Source: Prevotella sp. UBA2754
GTDB lineage: Bacteria; Bacteroidota; Bacteroidia; Bacteroidales; Bacteroidaceae
DNA length: 52,485 nt
Direction: 5' to 3'
Assembly: GCA_002353295.1 (NCBI GenBank)
Contig: DEJG01000022.1
Span: 1 to 52,485 of the forward strand
Part shown: positions 7,576 through 16,483 of the stretch, one piece after another
Layout of the letters: each line of letters starts with the position of its first letter
Numbering within the stretch: position 1 is the stretch's first letter
Made by a program: the position numbers and the translations under genes
The notes under the pieces: generated by a model
Told to the model about the DNA's origin: nothing
The model's database searches: none
What the model saw: only the letters and a program-made list of their open reading frames with translations

Positions 7576-8094
7576 ATGGATAACCAACAAGAGATATTCC
7601 CCATAGTAGATGAAGAGGGAAACGTGAAAGGTTCAGCCACGCGAGGCGAGTGCCACAGTGGTTCTAAGTTGCTGCATCCTGTCGTCCACCTTCATGTGTT
7701 CAATTTCAAGGGCGACATCTACCTACAGCGTCGGCCTGACTGGAAAGATATACAACCAGGCAAGTGGGATACGGCTGTTGGGGGGCATGTTGATTATGGT
7801 GAGACCCCAGAAGAAGCGCTGCATCGTGAAGTGCGTGAGGAGTTAGGTATTACTGACTTTCTGCCTGAGTTCGTCGATAAGTATGTCTTCGACAGTCTGC
7901 GTGAGCGCGAATTAGTGTATGTGAATCGTACCGTCTATGATGGAGAAATCCATCCATCGGCTGATGAATTGGACGGAGGTCGTTTCTGGACAATGGATGA
8001 AATCAATGAATCAATGGGGAAAGGTATTTTTACTCCTAATTTTGAGAGTGAATTCAGAAGATGCTTCAAAAAGAACCCGGAGTCTCGCAGATAG
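7576..8094 (+). CDS. NUDIX hydrolase, IPP isomerase-like branch
   Basis: 172-residue cytosolic NUDIX protein that would hydrolyse a nucleoside-diphosphate-linked substrate or similar pyrophosphate using Mg2+. The complete NUDIX box GX5EX7REUXEEXGU is visible as GGHVDYGETPEEALHREVREELGI at about residues 69-92. The preceding QRRPDWKDIQPGKWDTAVGGH is typical of the YfcD/isopentenyl-diphosphate isomerase-like subgroup common in Bacteroidales. The start ATG 7576 is supported by the promoter at 7523-7547. A small membrane protein gene follows 32 bases later and may be co-transcribed. The substrate is not known. Confidence 0.88.
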   Translation: MDNQQEIFPIVDEEGNVKGSATRGECHSGSKLLHPVVHLHVFNFKGDIYLQRRPDWKDIQPGKWDTAVGGHVDYGETPEEALHREVREELGITDFLPEFVDKYVFDSLRERELVYVNRTVYDGEIHPSADELDGGRFWTMDEINESMGKGIFTPNFESEFRRCFKKNPESRR

Positions 8095-8126
8095 TTTGAA
8101 TTTGTATTTAATTAATTCTCAGAATC

Positions 8127-8369
8127 ATGATACAACGTGTAAAGAAGTGGTTGCAGTCGCTGTCGTTTCGTACTGGTGTCATCGTCTTATTGTGCTGTAT
8201 CCCTTTTTATATATTATCTTTCGCCCAAATGCTGTTGCCCATCAGTGCAGCGGCGAAGGGTGTGTTGTGGACTATCCTTTTCGGCTTGGCAAAAACCTGC
8301 CAGTATGGTGGATTGACCATACTGGGTGTGGAAGGTTATCAGCGATTGAAAGCGTGGTTTAGAAAGTGA
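8127..8369 (+). CDS. Small two-helix membrane protein, resembles 'transporter suffix' domain proteins
   Basis: 80-residue protein with a basic N-terminus, two predicted membrane segments (residues about 15-39, GVIVLLCCIPFYILSFAQMLLPI, and 45-67, GVLWTILFGLAKTCQYGGLTIL) and a basic tail. The pattern FRxG-LL--PFY near the first helix and the glycine-rich second helix ending before a basic tail recalls the short domain called 'transporter suffix' that occurs alone or at the ends of transporters; this is a recollection of pattern, not a search result. It follows the NUDIX gene in the same direction. Its last 11 bases overlap the end of the convergent HAD gene. No known function. Confidence 0.6.
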   Translation: MIQRVKKWLQSLSFRTGVIVLLCCIPFYILSFAQMLLPISAAAKGVLWTILFGLAKTCQYGGLTILGVEGYQRLKAWFRK

Positions 8370-9444
8370 AGTCCACCTTCTTCACATTATTTCCATAGAT
8401 AGTTCGGAAATCGTCTTTCATGGAGATGACGTGGTAACCGGCATCCCTCCATTGGACTGCCAATTTGAGCGCTTTCTCTCGGTTGGCATGGTCGCGCTCG
8501 TCATCATCGGCAATCAGCATAAATGCGGCAGTGCGATGTTTTTTGTTACTTAGGCAGTAGTTGTGCATGGCAGCATCGCCACCACTGTTACCAAATGACA
8601 ATACAGGTACCTTGCCGATTTCCTGTGCTATTTGCAGCACTTTGTTGGTCTTCAGATTCTTGATAATCAGTTCGTCTGTGCGTATCAAATAATCTTCTTT
8701 TCCCATTGTGAAATTCACACCAGGGGTATCCCCCTGCTTGGTGGATTTCAGTTTTACATCCATGCCGATGATTCTGTTAGGAGCAATACCGATTGGCTCA
8801 GCCAAAGCGCGACAGATGAAGCGGTCGGAACCCGAAACGACATAATAGGTGAACCCATTGTCCTTCAAGTATTCAAACACCTCGCGCATAGGCAGGTAAA
8901 TAGCTTGTCCGTGCGTCATGCCTGTGAATCCGTTGGCAGGTTGGTTGGCGTAGTTTTTCACGTAGGTGTCAAATTCTGCCAATGTCATTCCCGCATAGGC
9001 CTTCGCAGCAGCATAGGCATGAATCATGTCAAAGCCACTGGGCAGTGCTTTCCCTTTGCGCACGAAGTCCCTGATGTGCTGGGCAGCCTCGCGCACGTCT
9101 TCGGGAGCCTTGTCGCGATATGTTGGGTCGTCCAAAGCACGGTATTCCAACATATTGTATTCAAAATAGGTGGGATATAGCTCGCCCATGAAGGTGCCGT
9201 CCATGTCGAATGTGGCAATGCGGTCTTCTTCTTTGATGAAGTTGGCCGATTTGGGATTCGTTACATCTTCCACATACAGTTTCAGTGCCGACAGTGCGTC
9301 GCACTCGTTCCATGAAGTGAAATAATTCTTCTTAGCAAGTGATTCTACATTATTGGTACTGCAACATGATGTCATGACCAGGTTGCACACCAACAGACAG
9401 GCAACCAGCATCCATACTATATAATTTTTCTTCCTTAAATACAT
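8359..9444 (-). CDS. HAD-superfamily phosphatase lipoprotein (phosphoserine phosphatase-like)
   Basis: 361 residues. The N-terminus has a hydrophobic helix followed by a cysteine lipobox (VMTSCCS, residues about 23-29), so it is probably membrane-anchored outside the cytoplasm. HAD motif I is FDMDGT (the first Asp is the nucleophile), motif II is VVSGSD, and motif IV is SFGNSGGDAAM. A large helical cap lies between motifs I and II. Such exported HAD proteins hydrolyse phosphomonoesters; the natural substrate is not known. The next gene upstream on this strand ends 31 bases away, so the two probably share an mRNA from the promoter at 10397-10404. Confidence 0.82.
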   Translation of the reverse strand: MYLRKKNYIVWMLVACLLVCNLVMTSCCSTNNVESLAKKNYFTSWNECDALSALKLYVEDVTNPKSANFIKEEDRIATFDMDGTFMGELYPTYFEYNMLEYRALDDPTYRDKAPEDVREAAQHIRDFVRKGKALPSGFDMIHAYAAAKAYAGMTLAEFDTYVKNYANQPANGFTGMTHGQAIYLPMREVFEYLKDNGFTYYVVSGSDRFICRALAEPIGIAPNRIIGMDVKLKSTKQGDTPGVNFTMGKEDYLIRTDELIIKNLKTNKVLQIAQEIGKVPVLSFGNSGGDAAMHNYCLSNKKHRTAAFMLIADDDERDHANREKALKLAVQWRDAGYHVISMKDDFRTIYGNNVKKVDFTF

Positions 9445-9475
9445 AGTTTTGATTGCCTTATCGCCGATTAATCAC

Positions 9476-10375
9476 TTATTTCTGCGAAACTGTGGTGTTA
9501 ATGACAATTTTCTGACCAGCGCTCTCAGTGGTGTTCTCATCCTTGATAGACTTCACCCATCCATCATCAGCAAACTCATAGGTGGCAGTGTCTTTGATTT
9601 CGATTTTCAGCATGCCGCTATTGATGAGTGTATCGATGTTTTGCTTCACCATTTCTGCTTGTTCAGGCATGGTAGCCTCTACTTGCTTGATGATTTGCTC
9701 CTTCAACTCTTCTTTCGTCATGTTCGATGAAGCGCTTACAGTCACGTTCTGACCGTTGACAAAATACATACGTTTCATCTTGATGCCTTGGTCGTTGACA
9801 TATTCCTCTTGCGCTCCGGTCATGATAGTTTTTCCATTGAGTGCCAGCGGATTGACACCCCATTGCAGACTCTTCAGGATATTTTCCTCACTGACACTTT
9901 GGGTAATCTGCTGCTTCAGTGCATCTTTCGACAGCGTCTGACCCAGTTGTGGAATGGTCTCCAGCATCTTGCCGATAAGAACCTCACAATTGGTATCTAT
10001 CTTCTTGCTCACATCTGCATAGTTGCTGATACTCAGAGGCTTTCCGTCCTTATTTGTAACAATCAGGAGATCGATTCCCTCCATCATCTGCTGGGTGGCA
10101 GTGAGTATCTTTCCTGCGATATTATTATCTTTTGCATCTGATGTTACTTTTGTGTCCTGTAGTTTCACCAAGTAACCATCAGCTTTGGCTTCCACCACAT
10201 TCATCGAGCTTTCGGATGTAATCGTCACGGAACCTTGTCCTGGAATGTTTGTTACACTTGTTGTCACATAGGTTTTCTTGTCACCCTCTTGCATCTTAGG
10301 AGCCACTTTCAGTTGGGCCTGTGCAGCCAATACGACAGTCAGCATGAAGCTGAGCAAAAATGTTTTTTTCATCAT
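9476..10375 (-). CDS. Secreted protein of unknown function
   Basis: About 300 residues with a clear signal peptide (MMKKTFLLSFMLTVVLAAQAQ) and no recognisable enzyme motif. The mature part is rich in Thr, Ser, Lys and Gln, begins LKVAPKMQEGDKKTYVTTSVTNIPGQG and continues with alternating beta-strand-like segments, giving the look of a periplasmic beta-sandwich or lipid-carrier fold (similar in flavour to DUF6263-type proteins; uncertain). The start at 10375 or 10372 is favoured because a -7 element sits at 10397-10404, which makes the longer upstream frame untranslated. It precedes the HAD lipoprotein by 31 bases and the two are probably co-expressed. Confidence 0.65.
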   Translation of the reverse strand: MMKKTFLLSFMLTVVLAAQAQLKVAPKMQEGDKKTYVTTSVTNIPGQGSVTITSESSMNVVEAKADGYLVKLQDTKVTSDAKDNNIAGKILTATQQMMEGIDLLIVTNKDGKPLSISNYADVSKKIDTNCEVLIGKMLETIPQLGQTLSKDALKQQITQSVSEENILKSLQWGVNPLALNGKTIMTGAQEEYVNDQGIKMKRMYFVNGQNVTVSASSNMTKEELKEQIIKQVEATMPEQAEMVKQNIDTLINSGMLKIEIKDTATYEFADDGWVKSIKDENTTESAGQKIVINTTVSQK

Positions 10376-10396
10376 ATTCATTTGTTTTTTTCGCGA

Positions 10397-10404
10397 CAAA
10401 GATA
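10397..10404 (-). promoter_or_regulatory. -7 promoter element for the secreted protein/HAD operon
   Basis: The minus strand reads TATCTTTG, matching TAnnTTTG, 22-25 bases upstream of the chosen start codons. Confidence 0.55.
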
Positions 10405-10530
10405 GTATAAATAGGGGGAAACACAAAACAAATCGGGAATTATTTGGAATTTCAGCGTGTGATTGATAACTTTCGTACTCAATCAACTATAAATTTAGGT
10501 GATTGAGTTGCAAGACTCAAAAAGATTTTG

Positions 10531-10538
10531 TAATTTTG
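10531..10538 (+). promoter_or_regulatory. -7 promoter element for the GH127/GH146 gene
   Basis: TAATTTTG matches TAnnTTTG, 28 bases upstream of the ATG at 10567. Confidence 0.55.
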
Positions 10539-10566
10539 CCAAGAGAAATTATCAATTATTATATAC

Positions 10567-12942
10567 ATGAGAAAGTTATTACTGACATTATTGGCCATGA
10601 CTATGACAGTGGTCAATGCCCAAGACAAGTTGTATAAGAATGAGTTCCCACTGGGAGATGTGACCCTGTTAGACGGTCCATTGAAGCGGGCTCGCGATTT
10701 GAATATCACGACGCTGTTGAAATATGATACCGACAGGCTGTTGGCTCCTTATCTGAAGGAGGCTGGACTGACGCCTAAAGCCAAATCGTTCCCTAACTGG
10801 GACGGACTGGACGGACATGTGGGTGGTCACTATCTTTCGGCCCTGGCTATCAATGCCGCTACAGGCAGCGAGGAATGCCGCGCACGTATGGAGTATATGA
10901 TCAGCGAACTACAACGCTGTGCCGATGCCAACCAAAAAAAACACCCGGAGTGGGGGAAGGGCTATGTAGGAGGGGTACCCGGCAGTGACCGTCTGTGGAG
11001 CACATTTAAGAAGGGCGACTTTGCTGCTTTCTACGGTGCATGGGTACCTTTCTATAATATCCATAAGATGTATGCAGGTCTGCGTGATGCGTGGCTCTAT
11101 TGCGGCAACGAACAGGCTAAGCAGTTGTTCTTAGGCTTCTGCGACTGGGCCATTGACCTGACGGCAGGACTTACCGACGAACAGATGGAACGTATGCTCG
11201 ATATTGAACACGGAGGTATGAACGAAGTGTTGGCCGACGCCTACGCGATGACTGGCGACAAGAAGTATCTTACGGTAGCCAAGCGCTTCTCGCATCGCCG
11301 TTTACTCATCCCTTTGTCGCAGCGTCAGGACTGTCTGGATAATATGCATGCCAATACGCAGGTGCCTAAGGTGATTGGGTTCGACCGCATCGCAGAACTC
11401 TCAGGTGAAGAATATTTCCACGATGCCAGCACCTTCTTTTGGGACATCGTGACAGGCGAGCGTTCACTGGCGTTTGGTGGCGACAGTCGTCGTGAACACT
11501 TCCCCAGCAAGGAGGCTTGTAAGGATTTTGTGCGCGATATTGATGGGCCCGAAACCTGCAATACCAATAATATGCTGAAACTGACTGAGGATTTACATCG
11601 CCGCAATCCCAATGCTACCTATGCCGACTATTTCGAACTGGCTACGTTCAATCATATTCTTTCTTCGCAACATCCGGAACATGGCGGCTACGTGTATTTC
11701 ACCTCAGCACGTCCCCGTCATTACCGCAACTACTCTGCCCCTAACGAGGCGATGTGGTGCTGCGTGGGCACAGGTATGGAGAATCATGGTAAGTACGGAC
11801 AATTCATCTATACCCATGTGGGCAAAGCCCTCTATGTCAACCTCTTTGTTTCATCCGAACTGAACTGGCGCGAAAAGGGCATCCGTCTGCGTCAGGAAAC
11901 CGGGTTCCCCTATAGTGAGACAAGTCGTATCACCATCACGGAAGGCAAGGGCCAGTTCCCCTTGTTGGTGCGTTATCCAGGATGGGTCAAGCCTGGCGAA
12001 TTAAAGGTAACCGTGAATGGCAAGGCAGTAGATTTGATCAGCGGTCCTGCCAGCTATGTTGCGATTGACCGTCCGTGGAAGAAGGGCGACGTGGTGGAAG
12101 TGCGTTTCCCCATGCACAACAGCGTGAAGTATCTGCCTAATCTGCCTCAGTATATTGCCTTGATGCATGGCCCTATCATGCTGGCTATGAAGACCGGTAC
12201 GGAAGACTTGGCTCACCTCATAGCCGACGACAGTCGTTTCGGACAGTTGGCAGTGGGCAAGAAACTGCCTGTCAACGAGGCTCCTATTCTGATTAACAAT
12301 CATGTGGAAGAAATTGCCAACCAGTTGCAGCCTATTGCCGGCAAGCCCTTGCACTTCACTCTCAGTACCCGTATGGAGAATCCCATCCGCAACGAGTTGC
12401 AGCCCTTCTTCGAGATTCATGATTCACGCTATATGATGTACTGGCTGGCTCTGTCGGAGCAGAACTACAAGGGCTATCTTGAACAGATGGCAAAGGAAGA
12501 GCAGGCTCAGCAGGCATTGGAAGCGCGCACTATTGATAAGGTGCAGCCAGGCGAACAGCAGCCAGAGTCCGATCATTTTATGGAGACCGACGAATCGCAG
12601 AAGGGTAATACCAATGATGTCTTCTGGCGCGATGCCAGCAACGGGCATTACTTCAGCTACCTGATGCAGACCGCTGGACGCACCGACCTGAGTCTGCGCC
12701 TGAAATACTGGGGCGTGGGTGAGTGGAAATCGCATGAGTTCGATATCTTTGTGGACGACGTACTGGTGAAGTCGGTGAACAATACTGGCAAATACCGCAT
12801 TTCGGAGTTTAAATACGAAGTCTACGACCTGCCTGTAGAAGTGTTGCAGGGCAAGAAACAAGTGCGTGTGAAGTTCGTTGCCAAACCAGGTAAGCAGATT
12901 GGCGAAATCTATGGTGTGCGACTGATTAAAAACAACGAATAA
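10567..12942 (+). CDS. Secreted beta-L-arabinofuranosidase-type glycoside hydrolase (GH127/GH146 family)
   Basis: 791 residues with signal peptide MRKLLLTLLAMTMTVVNAQ. The catalytic (alpha/alpha)6 barrel covers about residues 25-420 (DVTLLDGPLKRARDLN, DGHVGGHYLSALAI, IEHGGMNEVLADAYAMTG). The zinc/nucleophile set of this family is intact: Glu329 and Cys331 in GPETCNTNN, and Cys398-Cys399 in MWCCVGTG, one of these cysteines being the nucleophile in characterised enzymes. A beta-sandwich middle domain and a C-terminal DUF6805-like domain (from about 670, NDVFWRDASNGHYFSYLMQT) follow, an arrangement like the GH146 arabinan enzymes of Bacteroides. It would release L-arabinofuranose from plant arabinan or arabinoxylan in the periplasm. 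The next gene begins 24 bases downstream. Confidence 0.88.
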   Translation: MRKLLLTLLAMTMTVVNAQDKLYKNEFPLGDVTLLDGPLKRARDLNITTLLKYDTDRLLAPYLKEAGLTPKAKSFPNWDGLDGHVGGHYLSALAINAATGSEECRARMEYMISELQRCADANQKKHPEWGKGYVGGVPGSDRLWSTFKKGDFAAFYGAWVPFYNIHKMYAGLRDAWLYCGNEQAKQLFLGFCDWAIDLTAGLTDEQMERMLDIEHGGMNEVLADAYAMTGDKKYLTVAKRFSHRRLLIPLSQRQDCLDNMHANTQVPKVIGFDRIAELSGEEYFHDASTFFWDIVTGERSLAFGGDSRREHFPSKEACKDFVRDIDGPETCNTNNMLKLTEDLHRRNPNATYADYFELATFNHILSSQHPEHGGYVYFTSARPRHYRNYSAPNEAMWCCVGTGMENHGKYGQFIYTHVGKALYVNLFVSSELNWREKGIRLRQETGFPYSETSRITITEGKGQFPLLVRYPGWVKPGELKVTVNGKAVDLISGPASYVAIDRPWKKGDVVEVRFPMHNSVKYLPNLPQYIALMHGPIMLAMKTGTEDLAHLIADDSRFGQLAVGKKLPVNEAPILINNHVEEIANQLQPIAGKPLHFTLSTRMENPIRNELQPFFEIHDSRYMMYWLALSEQNYKGYLEQMAKEEQAQQALEARTIDKVQPGEQQPESDHFMETDESQKGNTNDVFWRDASNGHYFSYLMQTAGRTDLSLRLKYWGVGEWKSHEFDIFVDDVLVKSVNNTGKYRISEFKYEVYDLPVEVLQGKKQVRVKFVAKPGKQIGEIYGVRLIKNNE

Positions 12943-12965
12943 CCATCATAAAAATTCAAAGACGT

Positions 12966-14231
12966 ATGAAAAGAATCACAATTGTTCTGTTGGCTTGTCT
13001 GACAACGATGTTCTGTTGGGCACAACAGGCAGACCCGCTTGGGCAGCTCAAGGTGCAGCCACGCAAGGCGTATGGTACGGATTGTCCTTATCTCTTCGAA
13101 CAAACGCCCATGACGAAGGCTCCCAAGGGCTACACCCCTTTCTATATCAGTCATTACGGTCGGCATGGATCGCGTTATAATTGGAATGATAAGCTCTACT
13201 TGAATCTCGATACGTTGCTTACGAAGGCACATCGTCTGCATATACTGACACCGGCAGGTGAGACTTTCTACGGAAAATTCCAAACTGCCAAGCAGGAACT
13301 GTTGACGGGGTGGGGCGAATTGACCCAGTTGGGATGGGAACAACACCAGCGAATAGCTCGTACGATGTACAACCAGTTTACGGATGTCTTTAAGAATGGT
13401 GGTAATGTGTTTGCCGTTTCCTCGCTCTCAGGCCGTTGTATGCTCAGCATGTCGGCTTTCTGTCAGGAGTTGGTGCAGTGTAACCCCAGCATAGAGATTC
13501 GTGAACAGGCCTCGCGCTTCACCCTCGATGGCGTAGTGCCCACAGACCGTCAGAATCCTGTCAAGCATCATTTTGCCAAACCCGATAAGCCTCGTTATGA
13601 GAAGAACCGCGACCAGTTCAAACAGACGAACGATTTGCCGGACAAGGTGTTAGCCCGTGTGTTTACCAATACCGACAGTCTGCCTTGGAACAAGCATCGC
13701 GCCGCTTATGTGCTGATTGATTTCTACAAGACGCTGCCCAGTATCAATCATGAAGGTATGATGGAGGGTATTGTTACTGACGAGGAGATAGCAGCTCAAT
13801 GGGAGGGCAGTAATCTGGGATCCTACTCGTGGGTGTTCTCTGGAAAATATGATGTGGTGCCTATCTTGGAGGATATTATCAAGAAGGCTGACGCGGTTTT
13901 AGCCGGTACGAGCGACCACTTGGCAGACCTCCGTTTCGGACACGACAGTTTCTTAGGTCCGCTGACCGTATTGATGGGTATCAATGGTGCCGATACGGAC
14001 CCGGAGGACCCTTACGAGGTGAAGTATTGCTATCAGAATTGGGAAACGTGTAAGGCCAGCAATATGCAGTTGGTGTTCTATCGCAGTCAAAAAGAAGATA
14101 TTCTTGTGAAATGTCTTCTGAATGGTCTCGAAGCCACGCTTCCAGTACCCACTGCACAGGCACCCTATTACAAATGGTCGGATTTCCGCGATTTCTACCT
14201 GAAACGTTGTCAAGATGTCCCTACCGAATAG
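12966..14231 (+). CDS. Secreted histidine-type acid phosphatase, MINPP-like (putative phytase)
   Basis: 421 residues with signal peptide MKRITIVLLACLTTMFCWAQ. The histidine-phosphatase motif RHGxRxN is present as ISHYGRHGSRYNW at about residues 58-70 (His is the phospho-acceptor); the distal proton donor motif is HD in LRFGHDSFLGPLTVLMGI near residue 325. This resembles the multiple inositol polyphosphate phosphatase branch known in Bacteroides, which removes phosphate from phytate and related inositol phosphates. It follows the GH127 gene in an apparent operon, which fits joint scavenging from plant material. Its last codons form the first arm of the terminator that follows. Confidence 0.83.
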   Translation: MKRITIVLLACLTTMFCWAQQADPLGQLKVQPRKAYGTDCPYLFEQTPMTKAPKGYTPFYISHYGRHGSRYNWNDKLYLNLDTLLTKAHRLHILTPAGETFYGKFQTAKQELLTGWGELTQLGWEQHQRIARTMYNQFTDVFKNGGNVFAVSSLSGRCMLSMSAFCQELVQCNPSIEIREQASRFTLDGVVPTDRQNPVKHHFAKPDKPRYEKNRDQFKQTNDLPDKVLARVFTNTDSLPWNKHRAAYVLIDFYKTLPSINHEGMMEGIVTDEEIAAQWEGSNLGSYSWVFSGKYDVVPILEDIIKKADAVLAGTSDHLADLRFGHDSFLGPLTVLMGINGADTDPEDPYEVKYCYQNWETCKASNMQLVFYRSQKEDILVKCLLNGLEATLPVPTAQAPYYKWSDFRDFYLKRCQDVPTE

Positions 14232-14244
14232 GGACATCTTTTTT
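14214..14244 (+). terminator. Intrinsic terminator overlapping the end of the MINPP-like gene
   Basis: Perfect 10-bp stem GATGTCCCTA / TAGGGACATC with a 5-base loop followed by six T residues. The first arm encodes the last residues and the stop codon TAG lies in the second arm. Confidence 0.85.
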
Positions 14245-16450
14245 ATAGTTCTGTCTCGCAGCGCAAAGGCAGTTCTGCCGACGAGCCACCCACCAGCAAC
14301 TGTACCTTCCCAGGTTCCAGCATCCATGCTTGGGCTGCTGAATCCCAATGGCAGAGGTCGTTGCGACGGACGGTGATGTTGACCACCTTGCGCTCGCCAG
14401 CCTTCAGTGCCACCCGCAGGAAACCCTTCAGTTCCTTGACAGGACGATCGATGTGTGAGAGGGGGCGCGAAACGTAAACCTGTGCAACCTCCTCGGCATC
14501 CGTATCGGATGTATTGGTCAGCGTAAACTGGATGTTGATGCCTTTGGCAGTAGGTGTCGCCTTGATGTCGCTGTAATCAAACTTGGCATACGACAGTCCA
14601 TGACCGAAAGGATATGCCACAGGAAGTTCTTTGCAGTCGAACCAGCGGTAACCCACCAAATCTTCTTCTGCGTAGTTGGCAATGAGCTTCTGCTGGCGGT
14701 CGTTGCTCTTGTTATTGACAATACCCACAAAGATATCGCCCTGTTGGTCGTTTGCTATCTGTTGCGGATAGGATTTCGTAGCATATGCAGGCACATCACT
14801 CAGTTGCTTGGTCCACGTCATAGGCAGTTTGCCTGAAGGTGAAATATGTCCTGTGAGTACCTCGACTAAAGCCTGGCCACCCATCGAACCATTGAACCAT
14901 GAAACCAATAGTGAACTGGAAATGGGGTCGACCGTACTGATATCCACTGGTCCACCAGCTACTATTACAGTGACTATATTTTTGTTTGACTTTACCAAAG
15001 CCTTTGCCAATTCATCCTGTCCTGAGGGTAGCGTGATGCTTTGACGGTCGGAACCTTCCGTCTCTACCTCACGATTGTCGCCTGCAAAGAAAATAACCAG
15101 GTCGGCTTTTTTAGCTACTTTTACCGCCTCAGCCATCAAACGCTTGTCGGCAGGTTGGATGGGATTCTCATGTTTAAACAGATTCTCACGGCTAAAACTT
15201 TTATAACCAGGTACATAGGTTAGTTTTACCTTGTTGCCCAATGCTTTTTGCAAGCCTTCCAGCGGGGTAATCTCCTGACGCGTTTTTACGCCAGCACCTA
15301 CACCGCCTAAAGCCATTTTTGTAATAGCATTCTCACCGATAACGGCAATATGTTTCACATGGGTGGTATTGATGGGCAATAGTCCTTCGTTCTTCAATAA
15401 TACAATAGAACGACGAGCCACATTCAGGGCAATATCCATTTCTTCAGCATTACCCACCGACAGTTTGTTGGCTTCGCTGGCGGGAATGGGCTTGACAGCC
15501 AGTCTTACCCGTAGTATTTCACGAACACGCTGGTTGATGATGTCCTCGCTCACCTTCCCAGCTTTGATAGAGTCGAGTAGTGGCTTGCCAAAGAAACGGT
15601 CGCCAGGCATCTCTACATTCATACCTGCGGTGACGGCATCGACGGTAGAGTGAACACCCCCCCAATCGCTGATCACCATGCCCGGAAATCCCCATTGTTG
15701 GCGCAGAATGGTGGTTTCCAGTTGCTCATTCTCTGAGCACCAGCGTCCGTTCACCTTATTATATGCAGCCATCAGTCCCCAGGCATCAGCCTCACGAACA
15801 GCCATCTCGAAGGGACGGAGATAGATTTCGTGCATCGCACGGTCGGAGATGTGGACATCCACAAAGCCACGGTAGTTCTCTTGGTTGTTCAGCGCATAGT
15901 GCTTCAGACAAACAGCAGTACCGTCGTCCTGACATCCTTTGGTATATGCCACAGCCAGGAAGCCACTCAGTATGGGGTCTTCACTCAGATATTCGTAAGT
16001 GCGACCACCAGTAGGAATGCGCTGGATATTGATGGCGGGTCCTAATATCATGTCCTTGCCACGCAAGCGGGCTTCGTGACTCATCCCCTTGCCGTAGTTG
16101 TATGCCCACTCTGTACTCCAGGTTGCAGCCAAGGCAGAACCAGTAGGGAAGAAAGTGGCTGAATCGGTGGTCAGATTCAGGGAGTTCCACGAGTGTGGCT
16201 CCATCTCCTCACGAATACCGAAAGGTCCGTCGGCATATTCCATATCGGCTATGCCTAATCGGGGTACACCAGCCGAAGAGAACATGTGCTTGCCATGCAG
16301 CATCGCCACTTTCTCTTCCAGCGTCATCTGCTGGATCAACGATTCTATCTGCTGTTCGTTGTTCAGCAGTTTGGTGGGGTAGGGCTGACTCATACTTGTT
16401 GTGACCATCACCAAAGCCACCCCTAACATCATATATCTATAACATTTCAT
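14243..16450 (-). CDS. Secreted GH3 beta-glucosidase-type enzyme with C-terminal fibronectin III-like domain
   Basis: About 735 residues with a signal peptide (CYRYMMLGVALVMVTTSMSQ). The N-terminal (beta/alpha)8 domain has SSAGVPRLGIADMEYADGPFGI, the LKHYALNN stretch and the nucleophile aspartate in MVISDWGGVHST. The (alpha/beta)6 domain follows (RRSIVLLKNEGLLPI), with EVETEGSDRQSITLPSGQ contributing the acid/base region, then PFGHGLSYAKFDY and a fibronectin III-like domain (EEVAQVYVSRPLSHIDRPVKELKGF). It would remove terminal beta-linked glucose or a similar sugar in the periplasm. It is the last gene of a four-gene minus-strand operon with GH9. ATG 16450 is used; ATG 16456 is equally possible. 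Confidence 0.88.
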   Translation of the reverse strand: MKCYRYMMLGVALVMVTTSMSQPYPTKLLNNEQQIESLIQQMTLEEKVAMLHGKHMFSSAGVPRLGIADMEYADGPFGIREEMEPHSWNSLNLTTDSATFFPTGSALAATWSTEWAYNYGKGMSHEARLRGKDMILGPAINIQRIPTGGRTYEYLSEDPILSGFLAVAYTKGCQDDGTAVCLKHYALNNQENYRGFVDVHISDRAMHEIYLRPFEMAVREADAWGLMAAYNKVNGRWCSENEQLETTILRQQWGFPGMVISDWGGVHSTVDAVTAGMNVEMPGDRFFGKPLLDSIKAGKVSEDIINQRVREILRVRLAVKPIPASEANKLSVGNAEEMDIALNVARRSIVLLKNEGLLPINTTHVKHIAVIGENAITKMALGGVGAGVKTRQEITPLEGLQKALGNKVKLTYVPGYKSFSRENLFKHENPIQPADKRLMAEAVKVAKKADLVIFFAGDNREVETEGSDRQSITLPSGQDELAKALVKSNKNIVTVIVAGGPVDISTVDPISSSLLVSWFNGSMGGQALVEVLTGHISPSGKLPMTWTKQLSDVPAYATKSYPQQIANDQQGDIFVGIVNNKSNDRQQKLIANYAEEDLVGYRWFDCKELPVAYPFGHGLSYAKFDYSDIKATPTAKGINIQFTLTNTSDTDAEEVAQVYVSRPLSHIDRPVKELKGFLRVALKAGERKVVNITVRRNDLCHWDSAAQAWMLEPGKVQLLVGGSSAELPLRCETEL

Positions 16451-16483
16451 AAACATCAACTTTCATAATTCAACTTTCAACAT

